DNA of 64,000 bases from NCBI RefSeq assembly GCF_045287255.1, contig NZ_CP137142.1, positions 186,001 through 250,000 of the forward strand, read 5' to 3'. Shown piece by piece: positions 35,450-44,688 of the stretch (positions are counted from its first letter, which is position 1; every line of letters starts with the position of its first letter). The notes under the pieces are model-generated. The model saw nothing but the letters and a program-made list of their open reading frames with translations, did not search any database and had not been told where the DNA came from. Made by a program: the position numbers and the translations under genes. This DNA is from Henriciella sp045287255. Lineage in GTDB: Bacteria > Pseudomonadota > Alphaproteobacteria > Caulobacterales > Hyphomonadaceae.

Positions 35450-36277
35450 GTGGTGGACAAGCTCGGCGTCTCAGTGCGCCGGGCCTGCCGCGTGGTTGGC
35501 CAGCATCGCTCGACACAAAGACGCGAGAAGACACCTCGGCATGATGAAGGCGCACTGACAGCGGCCATTATATCCCTCGCGGAGCGGTTTGGCCGATATG
35601 GCTATCGCCGGATCACAGCCTTGCTTCGAGAAGCAGGCTGGTCTGTTAGCACGGGCCGTGTCTATCGCATCTGGCGACGTGAAGGGCTGAAAGTCCCGCA
35701 GAAGCAGCCCAAGCGCGGGCGGCTCTGGTTGAACGATGGATCATGCGTCCGTCTGAGACCCGCTCACAAAGGCCACGTCTGGTCCTATGATTTCGTCCAG
35801 GACAGGACGCATGACGGCAAAGTCTTTCGCATGCTCTGCGTCATCGATGAGTTTACAAGAGAGTGCCTGGCGATCCGTGTCGAACGCCGACTGAACTCTC
35901 GGGATGTTCTAGACACACTCGGCGAGCTGTTCCTTGAACACGGCCCGCCGGAGCATATCCGATCCGACAATGGACCAGAATTTATCGCCACCGCTTTACG
36001 CGAATGGCTGGAGGCACTGGATGTCAGGACGCTCTACATAGAGCCAGGATCACCTTGGGAAAATGGCTACTGCGAGAGCTTCAACTCAAAACTTCGGGAC
36101 GAGTTGCTGGCGCGTGAAATCTTCTATGACCTACGCGAGGCGCAGGTGCTGATCGAAAACTGGAGACTGTTCTACAACACCGCCAGACCACACTCATCGC
36201 TGGGCTATAAACCACCCGCACCAAGAACCATCTTGCCCGCGACCTTCATGCCGCCTTATAGGTTGGAGGCGGCATGA
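35450..36277 (+). CDS. IS3-family OrfB (DDE integrase core)
   Basis: 275 residues from GTG 35450; the frame is open further left, where it joins OrfA by -1 frameshift. The HTH_21 segment FGRYGYRRITALLREAGW is followed by the rve domain with WSYDFVQD, IRSDNGPEF and NGYCESFNSKLRDELLAREIF (D, D and E). The C-terminal FYNTARPHSSLGYKPP is standard. All catalytic residues are present, so the element looks intact. Confidence 0.93.
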   Translation: MVDKLGVSVRRACRVVGQHRSTQRREKTPRHDEGALTAAIISLAERFGRYGYRRITALLREAGWSVSTGRVYRIWRREGLKVPQKQPKRGRLWLNDGSCVRLRPAHKGHVWSYDFVQDRTHDGKVFRMLCVIDEFTRECLAIRVERRLNSRDVLDTLGELFLEHGPPEHIRSDNGPEFIATALREWLEALDVRTLYIEPGSPWENGYCESFNSKLRDELLAREIFYDLREAQVLIENWRLFYNTARPHSSLGYKPPAPRTILPATFMPPYRLEAA

Positions 36278-36342
36278 ACGCCGCTATGAACCAGCCGTCG
36301 ATCCTAACATTACGGTTGGGCCAGTCAGATCAGGCAGGCCAG

Positions 36343-36624
36343 GGTAACTACAGTGTTTTCCCTGGACGCGGGATGCCTAATGTTGGAGGTGCACAGAAAT
36401 CAGGTGATTGGGGAGAGGGCCATGTCAACCTTGTGACAGTCACAATGGTATATGGGGACGATTCTTTCGGTAATGATGATGAGTTTGAGGTAATGGTAGT
36501 TAATGGTATAAATCAAGGTCAGGATCTTTCTAATATTAGCGGCGCGCCTGTTGTGCTTGTTGTGACTGACAACTATAGATACACATCAAGAGGTAGATCA
36601 TTCTTTATTGCTCCGGATAAGTGA
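36343..36624 (+). pseudogene. Truncated orphan C-terminal domain, possibly an Rhs tip
   Basis: Directly after the IS3 right end a frame reads GNYSVFPGRGMPNVGGAQKS, then DWGEGHVNLVTVTMVYGDD, to TGA at 36622. I do not recognise the domain. It is AT-rich, has no start codon of its own and overlaps the next gene by GTGA, as Rhs toxin tips do with immunity genes. A displaced Rhs-core fragment follows at 36988-37212, which supports reading it as the C-terminal remnant of an Rhs-type protein whose body was lost to the IS. Confidence 0.4.
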
Positions 36625-36629
36625 TTGTT

Positions 36630-36983
36630 ATGTTTAGATACTCTATAATTGCGGTCTTACTTTTTTCTTCTTCGTGTGCTAAATATATAGGGCATGATGT
36701 TGACTGTTATGATGTGGTGCAAAACCCTAAAAGGTACTCAAAGAACGGATCTTGTTCTTCTCAAGGTATTGTAATTATTGATGGTGTTAGTTACTATATA
36801 GAGAGCGTAGATAACAGTAATTTATCATTCAGAATATCTGATATTAAATTCAGAATGGAAAATGATTTAACAGAATTTGAGGGATATACTGTGTCAGTAA
36901 GTGGCGATTACAGCTTGATGTCAGGTGGTGTGGTGATATTATATAAAATAAATGATTACAGTATTAACGGATCATCGCGGTAA
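36630..36983 (+). CDS. Small lipoprotein, possible immunity protein
   Basis: 117 residues from ATG 36630; GTG 36621 overlaps the preceding stop. The signal MFRYSIIAVLLFSSSCAK has a lipobox S-S-S-C, and the mature part (about 100 residues) is rich in beta-type and Asn/Ser residues with three further Cys. Base composition is much more AT-rich than the neighbours, a sign of transfer. Its place between a truncated C-terminal domain and an Rhs-core fragment is that of an immunity gene in Rhs loci. No homology was recognised. Confidence 0.5.
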   Translation: MFRYSIIAVLLFSSSCAKYIGHDVDCYDVVQNPKRYSKNGSCSSQGIVIIDGVSYYIESVDNSNLSFRISDIKFRMENDLTEFEGYTVSVSGDYSLMSGGVVILYKINDYSINGSSR

Positions 36984-36987
36984 TTAT

Positions 36988-37212
36988 TTGGATAATTTTT
37001 GTTTTGGCTGTCCGGCCTCTATTAGTGGGGGGGATACGGCGAGCCTGACTTATGATCCCAATGGCCGTTTGTTTGAGACAGTGGTGAATGGGGTTACGAC
37101 ACGTTTTGTCTATGATGGCGATGCTCTGGTTATGGAACTGGATGGCAGCAATAATGTGCTGCGCCGCTATGTGCATGGCTCACGGGTCGACTCGCCTCTG
37201 GTCTGGTTGGAG
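36988..37212 (+). pseudogene. Rhs/YD-repeat core fragment, cut by an IS6 element
   Basis: The frame reads SLTYDPNGRLFETVVNG, VTTRFVYDGDALVMELDG, NNVLRRYVHGSRVDSPLVWLEG. These are YD-repeats followed by the R-Y-V-H-G-x-x-V-D-x-P-L-V-W segment that precedes the hypervariable tip of Rhs proteins. It ends abruptly at the IS6 end at 37213. It has no start and no tip, so it is a displaced fragment. Confidence 0.75.
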
Positions 37213-38029
37213 GGAATTGTCAGCGTAAACCGCCCTGCCCGGTTGATTTGAATCGATCTAATCGATTTCCATGAGCCAAAATCCGTTCCGCTATTTCAAG
37301 ACATCGCGCGAGATCACCCAACTCGCGGTGATGATGTATGTCCGGTTTCCGCTGTCGCTCCGAAATGTCGAAGACCTGCTGCATGAGCGTGGCATCGATA
37401 TCTGCCATGAAAGCGTGAGGACTTGGGTGGATCGGTTTGGTCCGATCTTCGCTGGAAAGATCCGAACGAAGCGCGCCTCCTACATGCGCCAACACACTCA
37501 ATGGCAATGGCACCTCGACGAGGTCTTTGTGAAGATTAATGGTGCCCAGCACTACTTCTGGCGCGCTGTCGACCACGAAGGTGAGGTGTTGGAAAGCTAC
37601 GTGACGAAGACCCGGGATAAGCAGGCTGCACTTACATTTTTGAGGAAAGCGATGAAACGATACGGCGCTCCTAAGGTCATCATCACCGACCGATTATGCT
37701 CCTACTGGGCCGCAATGAAAGAGATCGGCAACAAAGGCCGCCAGGAGGTCGGTCGTCATCTCAATAATAGAGCAGAGAACAGCCACCTGCTCTTCCGACG
37801 ACGAGAGCGGGCCATGTCGAGATTCAGGCGAATGTCCAACCTCCAGAAATTCGCGTCGACCCACGCCTCGTTCCATAATCACTTCAACTTAGATCGTCAC
37901 ATCAACCACCGTTCAACGTTCAAATCGATGAGAAACGCCGCCCTCTCCGAATGGCGCCAGCTTCTGGCTGGATAAGAGCCCCTACTCCGCGCGATGCTGG
38001 AGACCGGTTCGCATTAGACTGACAGCACC
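37213..38029 (+). mobile_element. IS6-family element, copy C
   Basis: Ends GGAATTGTCAG (37213) and CTGACAGCACC (38029), 817 bp. It is the only copy in plus orientation. It truncates the Rhs fragment on its left. No matching 8-bp flanks. Confidence 0.85.
37271..37975 (+). CDS. IS6-family transposase (copy C, intact)
   Basis: 234 residues with the full DDE core: WHLDEVFVKING, ITDRLCSYWAAM and NNRAENSHLLFRRRERAM. The C-terminal half (FRRMSNLQKFASTHASFHNHFNLDRHINH) differs from copies B and D (FRQMRSLQKF) but matches copy E, so two transposase lineages are mixed in this window. Probably functional. Confidence 0.92.
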   Translation: MSQNPFRYFKTSREITQLAVMMYVRFPLSLRNVEDLLHERGIDICHESVRTWVDRFGPIFAGKIRTKRASYMRQHTQWQWHLDEVFVKINGAQHYFWRAVDHEGEVLESYVTKTRDKQAALTFLRKAMKRYGAPKVIITDRLCSYWAAMKEIGNKGRQEVGRHLNNRAENSHLLFRRRERAMSRFRRMSNLQKFASTHASFHNHFNLDRHINHRSTFKSMRNAALSEWRQLLAG

Positions 38030-38136
38030 TGCTTGCGTATGCATATACTAGAGTAAGGTGGGGTTAAAAGTGGGGTTCGTGCTGAACGTAAGGGCGCAAC
38101 CCTTTGAGATTAAAAGCTATTCTGAAGATAAGTGGC

Positions 38137-38952
38137 GGTGCTGTCAGTCTAATGCGAACTGGTCTCTAGCAGCCATTTTGTATCTGTGACTTAGGCAGCG
38201 AGAAGTTGGCGCCATTCGAGTAGGGCGGCGTGTCGAAGGGTTTTGAATCTGGTTCTGCGTTCGATGTTTCTCTGGTGATTGAAATGGTTGTGGACGGAGG
38301 AGTGGACTGAGACGAATTTCTGTAGACTTCGCATCTGCCTAAAACGTAGCATCGCTCTTTCTCGCCTTCGGAACGGTAAGTGGGAGTTTTCAGCGCGGTT
38401 ATTCCTGTGCCGGCCAACTTCTTGACGGTCCTCGTTTCCAATCACCTCCATAGCCGCTCGATACGACGCTAGGCGATCCGTAACAATGATCTCCGGATTG
38501 CCGTATCGTTTCATCGCCTTCTTCAGGAATCTCAATGCCGCCTTACGATCTCTGCGTTTCGTGACGTAGCTTTCCAGCACCTCACCTTCGTGATCGACCG
38601 CGCGCCAAAGATAATGTTGCTTGCCATTGATCTTCACGAAGACCTCATCCAAGTGCCAGCGCCATTGCGGACTTTGGCGCATGGTTTGCGAGCGCTTCTT
38701 CCTGATTTCAGACGCAAACATTGGCCCAAATCGGTTCCACCAATGACGCACACTTTCATGACAAACTTCGATGCCCCGCTCGTGGAGAAGGTCTTCAACA
38801 TTCCGAAGCGAGAGGGGAATCTAACATACATCATTACCGCCAAGCGAATGATCTCGGGGGATGTATTGAAGTAGCGGAATGGATTTTTCGACATACTGTC
38901 AAATCTAAATCCGGGGCAGGGCAACCTCAAGCGGATTTAGTCTGACAATACC
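38137..38952 (-). mobile_element. IS6-family element, copy D
   Basis: Ends GGTGCTGTCAG (38137) and CTGACAATACC (38952), 816 bp. It is inserted in the left end of a further IS6 copy, of which only 38953-39012 remains. It forms the left bracket of the 39.2-52.7 kb catabolic cluster, in the same orientation as copy E at the right bracket. Confidence 0.82.
38191..38894 (-). pseudogene. IS6-family transposase with N-terminal frameshift (copy D)
   Basis: The N-terminus reads MSKNPFRYFNTSPEIIRLAVMMYVRFP, then shifts frame near 38820, where one base is missing relative to copies B and C (AGAGGGGAATCT instead of AAAGCGGAAACCG). The remainder (residues from about 47 on: CHESVRHWWNRFGPMF, WHLDEVFVKING, VTDRLASYRAAM, NNRAENSHLPFRRRERAM) is open. 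The DDE residues are kept, but no full-length product can be made without a frameshift. Confidence 0.85.
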
Positions 38953-39012
38953 ATTTGGTCATTCAGCGATGCTAGATCGCGGTCATTAAGAGCAAGTTCC
39001 GCTGACAACTCC
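38953..39012 (-). repeat. Left-end fragment of another IS6 copy
   Basis: This segment repeats the left end of copy E almost exactly (GCTAGATCGCGGTCATTAAG, then AGCAAGTTCCGCTGACAACTCC; compare 53406-53446). Read leftward it includes the transposase ATG and two or three codons (M-T-K) before it is cut by copy D. It shows that D inserted into an older element now deleted. Confidence 0.75.
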
Positions 39013-39189
39013 TTCGGATTTAATTGACCAAAAGAATTGCCCCAATTGAGAGAGCGGTTTGGTTAAGCCTAAACTAGGCGACTTCGTTTTGAGGAATGCT
39101 CATTTCGAAACGCCCAAAAATAATAATAAGATTTGCTCGGCGCCGCTGGCTTTTGTTTTTCGTGCGATCCGAGCGTAGGGAGAACAGTT

Positions 39190-41457
39190 TTGTCCATTCA
39201 GAAGAGCGATACAAGCAGCCCGCGTCGCATTGGGGCGATGACCGCGTTAGCTGTTGTCTTGGCGATTACAGCACCAATTACCAGCGCACAGACAGAGGGG
39301 GATAATGACGCAGAAGCTGAAGAGAGTTCAGAGGCATCGATTCTGCTTGATACCGTTACAGTTACCGCGCGCAAACGCGATGAGCGGCTTCAGGATGTGC
39401 CACTCTCAGTCAGTGCTCTTGGCGCGGCCCAGTTAGAGGCGAAGAAGGTGCGTAGTCTGACCGATTTAACGGTGGGCGTACCAAATGTTTCGTTTGACGA
39501 TGTCGGCACGGTACCAGGTACTGCAAACTTCTCTATTCGTGGATTGGGAATTAACAGCTCTATCCCATCGATTGATCCAACCGTCGGGACTTTTGTGAAT
39601 GGTGTATTCATCGGTACAAATGCTGGTGTCGTCTTCGATGTTTTTGACTTGGAGAGTGTGCAAGTGCTGCGCGGTCCACAGGGCACGCTGTTTGGACGAA
39701 ATGTAACGGGTGGTGCGGTTCTACTGAATACGAAGAAGCCTGGGTCAGAGTGGGAAACGGTTGGGCAATTGGCCATCGATGGCGGTGAGAATGGCAGTTT
39801 GAACTCATACCTCAAAGCGTCTACCGGCGGTCCGGTTTCCGAGGACTTAGGGTTTAAGATTACCGCTTACTACAACGATGATCAGGGCTGGTTTACCAAC
39901 AGTTTTGACGATTCAGACTTTGGAGCGAGAGAGCAGTTCTTTCTCAGGCCGACGGTTGTCTGGACACCAAGCGACCGCTCGGAGGTGATCTTGCGGTATG
40001 AGTATTCGAGCATTGATGGCGATGGGCCGGCAGCTCAGTCTCATACCAACGGGTCAGGTGTGCCTGGTTCGCCTGTCAACTTTGACCGTGACAGTTTTGA
40101 CTTCAGTATCGATAATAAGGGTTTCGTCGAAGTCGAGACCCATTTCGCGACAGCCGAGTTTAACCTCTCTGTTGGCGAGAATGGTAAAATAACAAATATT
40201 CTCGGCTATCGGGATCTGGAACAAGACACACTATCTGATCTTGATGCCCAACCGGCTACGCTATTTGATGGGACATTCCAGATTCGGTCCGAGCAAATCA
40301 GTAACGAGCTTCGATATGCAGGCACTTTTGGTGACGCTTTAGATATTGTTGCGGGTATTTATTATTACCAAAATGATCTCAAATACTATGAAGGGCGGAG
40401 CATCTTTGGCGGCGCGCTGACCCAAGATGGCGGGGGTGACTATTCCGTTGAGTCCGTCGGAGCGTTCATGTCGGCCGATTATGCCTTGACTGATAAGCTC
40501 GAGCTCACGGCTGGATTGCGCTACACGGCTGAAGAGAAGTCAGTTCAGGTGGCGACACTTTCCTTGAATGTGAACTCACCTTGTAATGTTGTGGAAGGCA
40601 CATGCGCCTTTGACTTTAGTGACTCCGAAGAATGGGACAGCTTTTCTCCCAAAATCGGTTTGAACTATATCCTAAATGATAATGTCCGCCTCTATGGTCA
40701 TTGGACCCGAGGGTTCAGATCCGGTGGCTATAACCTCAGAAATTCAGCCGTCGATACGGTGAATTTTGGTCCGGGTCCATTTGACCAGGAGCAGGTAGAC
40801 AGTTTCGAAGTGGGCCTAAAGTCTGAATGGGACCGTGGTCGGTTTAATGTCGCCTTGTTCCAGAACAGCATTCAGGATTTGCAGCGGGAAATTCAGCTGA
40901 CCGATCCGGTTGTCGGTATTGTCCAGCTGATCCGAAACACAGCAGACGCAGATCTGACCGGGGCTGAATTCGAAGCGTTATTCCAGGTGACTGACTCTCT
41001 TGTCTTCGATCTTTCGCTGGGTTTGCTTGATGCACAATACTCTAATGTTCAGTTCGATCTCAATGGTGACGGCGTTGTGAACGCTGCAGACGAAGCGCTG
41101 GATCTTCCACGAGCGCCCGAGCTGACCTATTCGGTTGGGTTGGTTCATGACATGGAGCTTGGGAGTTGGGGCGAGGTGTCATCACGGATGAACTATGCTT
41201 ATCGTGATGAATCTGCCTTCACAGATAACAATCTTGGTTTCATCCTCGACCAGGAAATACTCGATATCGGAATTGACATCCGGCCACATGGTGCGCCCTG
41301 GGAGCTGGGTTTCTACGGGCGCAACCTCCTCGATTCAGTATTGCACGGCACCGACGGCCAATTGCCGGCGACGCTTGGGCCTGCCCCACTGGGGGGCACT
41401 TTCTCGCCGTTGACCAAAGGCCGTGTCTTTGGCGCGCAGCTGACAGTTCGTTTCTAA
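39190..41457 (+). CDS. TonB-dependent receptor
   Basis: 755 residues. The start is TTG 39190, with AGGGAGA well placed upstream, giving a signal peptide (RRIGAMTALAVVLAITAPITSAQ). ATG 39133 would add an unlikely leader. TonB-box-like LDTVTVTARKRDERLQDVP is followed by a plug with SIRGLGINSS and VQVLRGPQGTLFGRNVTGGA, barrel strands with GYNLRNS and FRSGGY, and terminal FGAQLTVRF ending in Phe as outer-membrane proteins do. This sphingomonad/hyphomonad-type receptor would import the CoA-pathway substrate or a large hydrophobic precursor. A stem-loop follows the stop. Confidence 0.9.
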   Translation: MSIQKSDTSSPRRIGAMTALAVVLAITAPITSAQTEGDNDAEAEESSEASILLDTVTVTARKRDERLQDVPLSVSALGAAQLEAKKVRSLTDLTVGVPNVSFDDVGTVPGTANFSIRGLGINSSIPSIDPTVGTFVNGVFIGTNAGVVFDVFDLESVQVLRGPQGTLFGRNVTGGAVLLNTKKPGSEWETVGQLAIDGGENGSLNSYLKASTGGPVSEDLGFKITAYYNDDQGWFTNSFDDSDFGAREQFFLRPTVVWTPSDRSEVILRYEYSSIDGDGPAAQSHTNGSGVPGSPVNFDRDSFDFSIDNKGFVEVETHFATAEFNLSVGENGKITNILGYRDLEQDTLSDLDAQPATLFDGTFQIRSEQISNELRYAGTFGDALDIVAGIYYYQNDLKYYEGRSIFGGALTQDGGGDYSVESVGAFMSADYALTDKLELTAGLRYTAEEKSVQVATLSLNVNSPCNVVEGTCAFDFSDSEEWDSFSPKIGLNYILNDNVRLYGHWTRGFRSGGYNLRNSAVDTVNFGPGPFDQEQVDSFEVGLKSEWDRGRFNVALFQNSIQDLQREIQLTDPVVGIVQLIRNTADADLTGAEFEALFQVTDSLVFDLSLGLLDAQYSNVQFDLNGDGVVNAADEALDLPRAPELTYSVGLVHDMELGSWGEVSSRMNYAYRDESAFTDNNLGFILDQEILDIGIDIRPHGAPWELGFYGRNLLDSVLHGTDGQLPATLGPAPLGGTFSPLTKGRVFGAQLTVRF

Positions 41458-41468
41458 GCCAGGGTGGG

Positions 41469-41500
41469 GCGCACGACCTATTCTTCTATAGGTCGTGCGC
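41469..41500 (+). terminator. Terminator-like hairpin after the TonB receptor gene
   Basis: Perfect 13-bp stem GCGCACGACCTAT / ATAGGTCGTGCGC with a 6-base loop, 12 bases after the stop codon. There is no T-run behind it, so it may stabilise the mRNA end or need a factor. The rest of 41501-41697 holds no gene and is probably the promoter of the next operon. Confidence 0.55.
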
Positions 41501-41697
41501 AATCAACACCTCCGCTGATCTGCGGATCGGGTCAAGACGAAGCTGATCTGGAAAAGCGCCATTTTGACTAGTTCGTTGGCCTGATCTGACAGGGGGTGAT
41601 GACCGCTTGTGAGATATGAATCTGGATCTTGTTTTACATCATTTACTGCCGAGCAATTGGGTGAACCAGGCTCTGCGAAAACTTTAGAGAGAAAAAA

Positions 41698-42480
41698 GTG
41701 CTTGCAGCAGAATCTTCAAATCTGATCGTCGAAAAAGATGGCCGAACAGCCATTATTACGTTGGACCGTCCGAAGGCTATTAATAGCCTCAATCTCGCAA
41801 TGCTGCTGGATCTAGAGCGAGCCTTGCATGACATTGAGGCAAACGACGAAATCGATGTGGTTATTCTGACCGCGGCGGGAACAAAGGGTTTCTGTGCGGG
41901 GATGGATCTTAAGGAGTTCGAGCAAGGCAAAATTGATCTCGCACTGACCAAGCGCGTGATGGATAAAATCGAAGACCTCAGCAAACCGACGATTGGCGCG
42001 ATCACAGATGGTTATTGTGTCACAGGTGGTTTAGAGCTGGCCCTGTGTTGTGACGTCCTGATCGCTTCAGACCAAGCAAAATTTGGCGATACGCACGCTC
42101 GTGTGAATGTCAGCGGTGGCGGCGCCACAGTGCGAATGCCGCGTCTGATTGGTCTGATGCAGGCCAAGTACATGATTTTCACGAGCCAGTTCTATGATGC
42201 GTACCAAGCCAAGGAACTGGGTTTGGTCATTGATGTGTTTCCATCTGACACCCTCCAATCTGAAGCGCGCCGTATCGCGGCTGAAATCCAAAAGCAAAAC
42301 CAGACAATCCTCAGAAAGATGAAGCAGATCATGAACCGTGGTTGGCGCACGGATTTGTATGCTGCCTGGTGTTTGGAGGAGGCCGAGTGCCTGAGAAGCA
42401 TGTCGGAGATACTCTCTGGGGGGTTCAAAATGGCGGATGCCGTTTCACAAACCAAGAAAGATATTGGATCGGAAAAGTGA
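41698..42480 (+). CDS. Enoyl-CoA hydratase/isomerase (crotonase)
   Basis: 260 residues from GTG 41698. The crotonase fold has the CoA and oxyanion segment GTKGFCAGMDLKEF and GYCVTGGLELALCCDVLIASDQAKFGDTHARVNV. The Glu in the TGGLELAL segment is present; the second catalytic Glu of true hydratases is replaced by His/Arg-region residues (THARVNV), so isomerase or C-C hydrolase activity is possible. First gene of a five-gene rightward operon. Confidence 0.85.
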   Translation: MLAAESSNLIVEKDGRTAIITLDRPKAINSLNLAMLLDLERALHDIEANDEIDVVILTAAGTKGFCAGMDLKEFEQGKIDLALTKRVMDKIEDLSKPTIGAITDGYCVTGGLELALCCDVLIASDQAKFGDTHARVNVSGGGATVRMPRLIGLMQAKYMIFTSQFYDAYQAKELGLVIDVFPSDTLQSEARRIAAEIQKQNQTILRKMKQIMNRGWRTDLYAAWCLEEAECLRSMSEILSGGFKMADAVSQTKKDIGSEK

Positions 42481-42550
42481 GTGCGCAGATCAATCGGCTG
42501 ATGTGTCGCCCTCAAGATAGAAGCTCTCTCAATCTGACTGGACAGGTAAG

Positions 42551-43459
42551 ATGATTAAACCTCTCGACGGTAAAGTGGCGATTGTAACAGGTGCGGGTCG
42601 TGGTATCGGTCGCGCTCACGCGATCAGCCTGGCAGCGCAAGGGGCCAAGGTTGTCGTAAATGATCTCGGATCAAGCTTGGATGGATCAGATGAAGAGTCC
42701 GCTCCTGCTGACGATGTCGTTGACACGATTATAGCATCGGGCGGAGAGGCGATCGCCAACTATGGCTCTGTGGCGACACAAGAAGGCGCTGAAGGTACTG
42801 TAACGAGCGCTCTGGACGCATTCGGGCAGTTGGACATTCTTGTGAATAATGCGGGAAACTACCGCCCGCGCATGATCTTCAATATGTCATTTCAGGATTG
42901 GGATTCCGTTGTCAGGGTTCATCTGTACGGTCACTTCAATTGCATTGCGGCCGCGTCCAAAGTGTTTCGCGTACAAAGAAGTGGTCGGATCATAAACACC
43001 GCCTCTGAGGCTTGGTTGGGTGAGGCCGCGGTGTCTAATTATGGTGCCGCAAAAGCTGGAATTGTTGGGCTGACCAGAATTGTGGCACGTGATCTTGGGA
43101 AGTATGGTGTAACCTGTAACTGTATTTGTCCGCGCGCTTCAACACGGATGACGGATTCACTCTCTTTCGGTGAAAGTGCCGAGCGAGCTGAGCTTGATAA
43201 TGAACTGAGTAGTTTGGACCCTAGTGATATCACGCCCTTAATGGTCTACCTCGCCAGCGATCAGGCATCCAATGTGAACGGTCGGGTATTCTTGGCCTAT
43301 GGCGGGACGATCTCCTTGTTTTCTGAGCCTCAGCCAGAGCGAACACTCTACAAGACAGACGCGTGGAGTGTCGCCGAGGCTTTTGACGCCATTCCCAAAT
43401 CTCTGACCGGTGATTTGATCAACCCGGTTCCTGCTCAACCCCTCAAAACCAATGCGTAG
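42551..43459 (+). CDS. Short-chain dehydrogenase/reductase
   Basis: 302 residues. NAD-binding VTGAGRGIGRAHAISLAAQG and the catalytic YGAAKAG with Ser in NTASEAW are present, and NNAGNYRPR is intact. The SDLGSSLDGSDEESAPADDVV insertion after the second strand is the form of (3R)-hydroxyacyl-CoA dehydrogenases in multifunctional enzymes, a group that includes IpdF-like and HSD17B4-type members. It would oxidise a 3-hydroxyacyl-CoA or ring carbinol. Part of the same operon as the crotonase and the thiolase-fold gene. Confidence 0.85.
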   Translation: MIKPLDGKVAIVTGAGRGIGRAHAISLAAQGAKVVVNDLGSSLDGSDEESAPADDVVDTIIASGGEAIANYGSVATQEGAEGTVTSALDAFGQLDILVNNAGNYRPRMIFNMSFQDWDSVVRVHLYGHFNCIAAASKVFRVQRSGRIINTASEAWLGEAAVSNYGAAKAGIVGLTRIVARDLGKYGVTCNCICPRASTRMTDSLSFGESAERAELDNELSSLDPSDITPLMVYLASDQASNVNGRVFLAYGGTISLFSEPQPERTLYKTDAWSVAEAFDAIPKSLTGDLINPVPAQPLKTNA

Positions 43460-43516
43460 CCACCACTGCTCCTGGGGCATCAGGTCCTGAGTTAAAATGA
43501 GAGGAGAGTCCCAAAG

Positions 43517-44686
43517 ATGAGCCAATTCAGGAATAGCTGCGCAATCGTTGGTATTGGTGAGACAGATTATCTCGTTAACTCTGGTCGAGACCCTCAAACA
43601 CTTGCGCTTGAGGCTATTGGCAAGGCAATTGATGATGCCGGGCTCAGGCCTGACCAAATAGATGGTATTGTCAAATCCTCAATTGATGCGTCGACCTCTG
43701 ATCAAATGCTGGCCGCTAATCTCGGTTTGACAAATGTGGGGTACACATCCGAGGTGAGCAGTTTGGGCGGCGGGGCCTGTGCGACGATTGCGCATGCTGC
43801 AATGGCAGTCGCGAGCGGTCTGGCCAATTATGTCGTATGCTTCCGCGCTTTTACACCTTACGATTTTGTCGAGGGCGCAAAACACAATCAATCAACACTA
43901 TGGGCCAAGCAGTCCGGCGCGGGAGAGTTCCTGCGGCCGTTTGGATGGTCCGCCATGATTGATGGATTTGCGATGCATTGCCAGCGGCACATGCACGAAT
44001 ACGGCACAAAAAGTGAACAGTTAGGGGCGATCACAGTCGCCGCCCGCAAGCATGCCTCCGCCAACCCTAAGGCGATCAGGAATACGCCCATTACCCTTGA
44101 AGATCACCAAAATTCAAAACTCATAACCGCCCCCTTAAGAGAGCTAGATTGTTTGATTTTGAACAATGATGGTGCGTGCGCCATGGTTGTGACCACGGCA
44201 GATCGCGCAAGGGATTTGAAGCAACCTCCCGCCAAAATCATGGCTGCGGCACAGTCACTTGGTGCTCATCCTATGGCCACTTGGGAAATGGCTTCATTTA
44301 AGCCGAACATGACTGAGTCAGAAGCAAAAGAGATTGCGCCTCGATTGTTTAAGATGGCCGATTTGAAGCCTTCGGATATTGATGTCGCGCAAATCTATGA
44401 CTGCTTCACGTATACGCAGCTCACTTTGATAGAAGACTATGGGTTCTGCGAGAAAGGTGAGGGCGGTGCTTTCGTGCAGGATGGTCGTATCGAAATCGGC
44501 GGAGAACTGCCGATCAATACCCATGGTGGGCATTTAGGCGAGGCGTACATCCATGGCTTTACGCACATCATTGAGGGAGTGAAGCAAATGCGCGGAACGT
44601 CCACGTGTCAGGTGATGGATGCTGAAACCACCCTGATTGCGAGTGCCGTTCCTGGTCCCACAAGTGGTCTTATTCTTGGGAGATAG
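43517..44686 (+). CDS. Ltp2-like thiolase-fold protein (SCP-x/aldolase type)
   Basis: 389 residues. Thiolase-like pattern: SLGGGACATIAHAAMAVASG in place of the nucleophile helix, YDCFTYTQLTLIEDYGFCEKGEGG near residue 300 and NTHGGHLGEAYIHGFTHIIEG near 335. These fit the lipid-transfer-protein thiolase group that pairs with a DUF35 protein. Known members (Ltp2 with ChsH2) cleave beta-hydroxy-acyl-CoAs by retro-aldol reaction in steroid side-chain degradation; others are true thiolases. Two bases separate it from the DUF35 gene, so it forms a complex with it. Which chemistry applies cannot be told from sequence alone. Confidence 0.82.
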   Translation: MSQFRNSCAIVGIGETDYLVNSGRDPQTLALEAIGKAIDDAGLRPDQIDGIVKSSIDASTSDQMLAANLGLTNVGYTSEVSSLGGGACATIAHAAMAVASGLANYVVCFRAFTPYDFVEGAKHNQSTLWAKQSGAGEFLRPFGWSAMIDGFAMHCQRHMHEYGTKSEQLGAITVAARKHASANPKAIRNTPITLEDHQNSKLITAPLRELDCLILNNDGACAMVVTTADRARDLKQPPAKIMAAAQSLGAHPMATWEMASFKPNMTESEAKEIAPRLFKMADLKPSDIDVAQIYDCFTYTQLTLIEDYGFCEKGEGGAFVQDGRIEIGGELPINTHGGHLGEAYIHGFTHIIEGVKQMRGTSTCQVMDAETTLIASAVPGPTSGLILGR

Positions 44687-44688
44687 CG

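Larger units (their letters stand above)
35077..36341 (+). mobile_element. IS3-family element (IS407-like group)
   Basis: Two overlapping-frame ORFs are flanked by imperfect inverted repeats: TGGTCTGCC...ACTGGCCCA at 35077 and the complement of TGGCCTGCC...ACTGGCCCA ending at 36341. The size, about 1.26 kb, is normal for the group. It cuts into the Rhs-like region on its right. The TGGCGGTGCTGT just left of it resembles the IS6 end, which may reflect an older IS6 relic. Confidence 0.75.

Noticed and set aside
38030..38136. Possible attachment-site-like repeats (GGTGGGGTT and GTGGGGTT) between copies C and D
   Set aside because: Only two short G-rich repeats and no integrase; likely chance.
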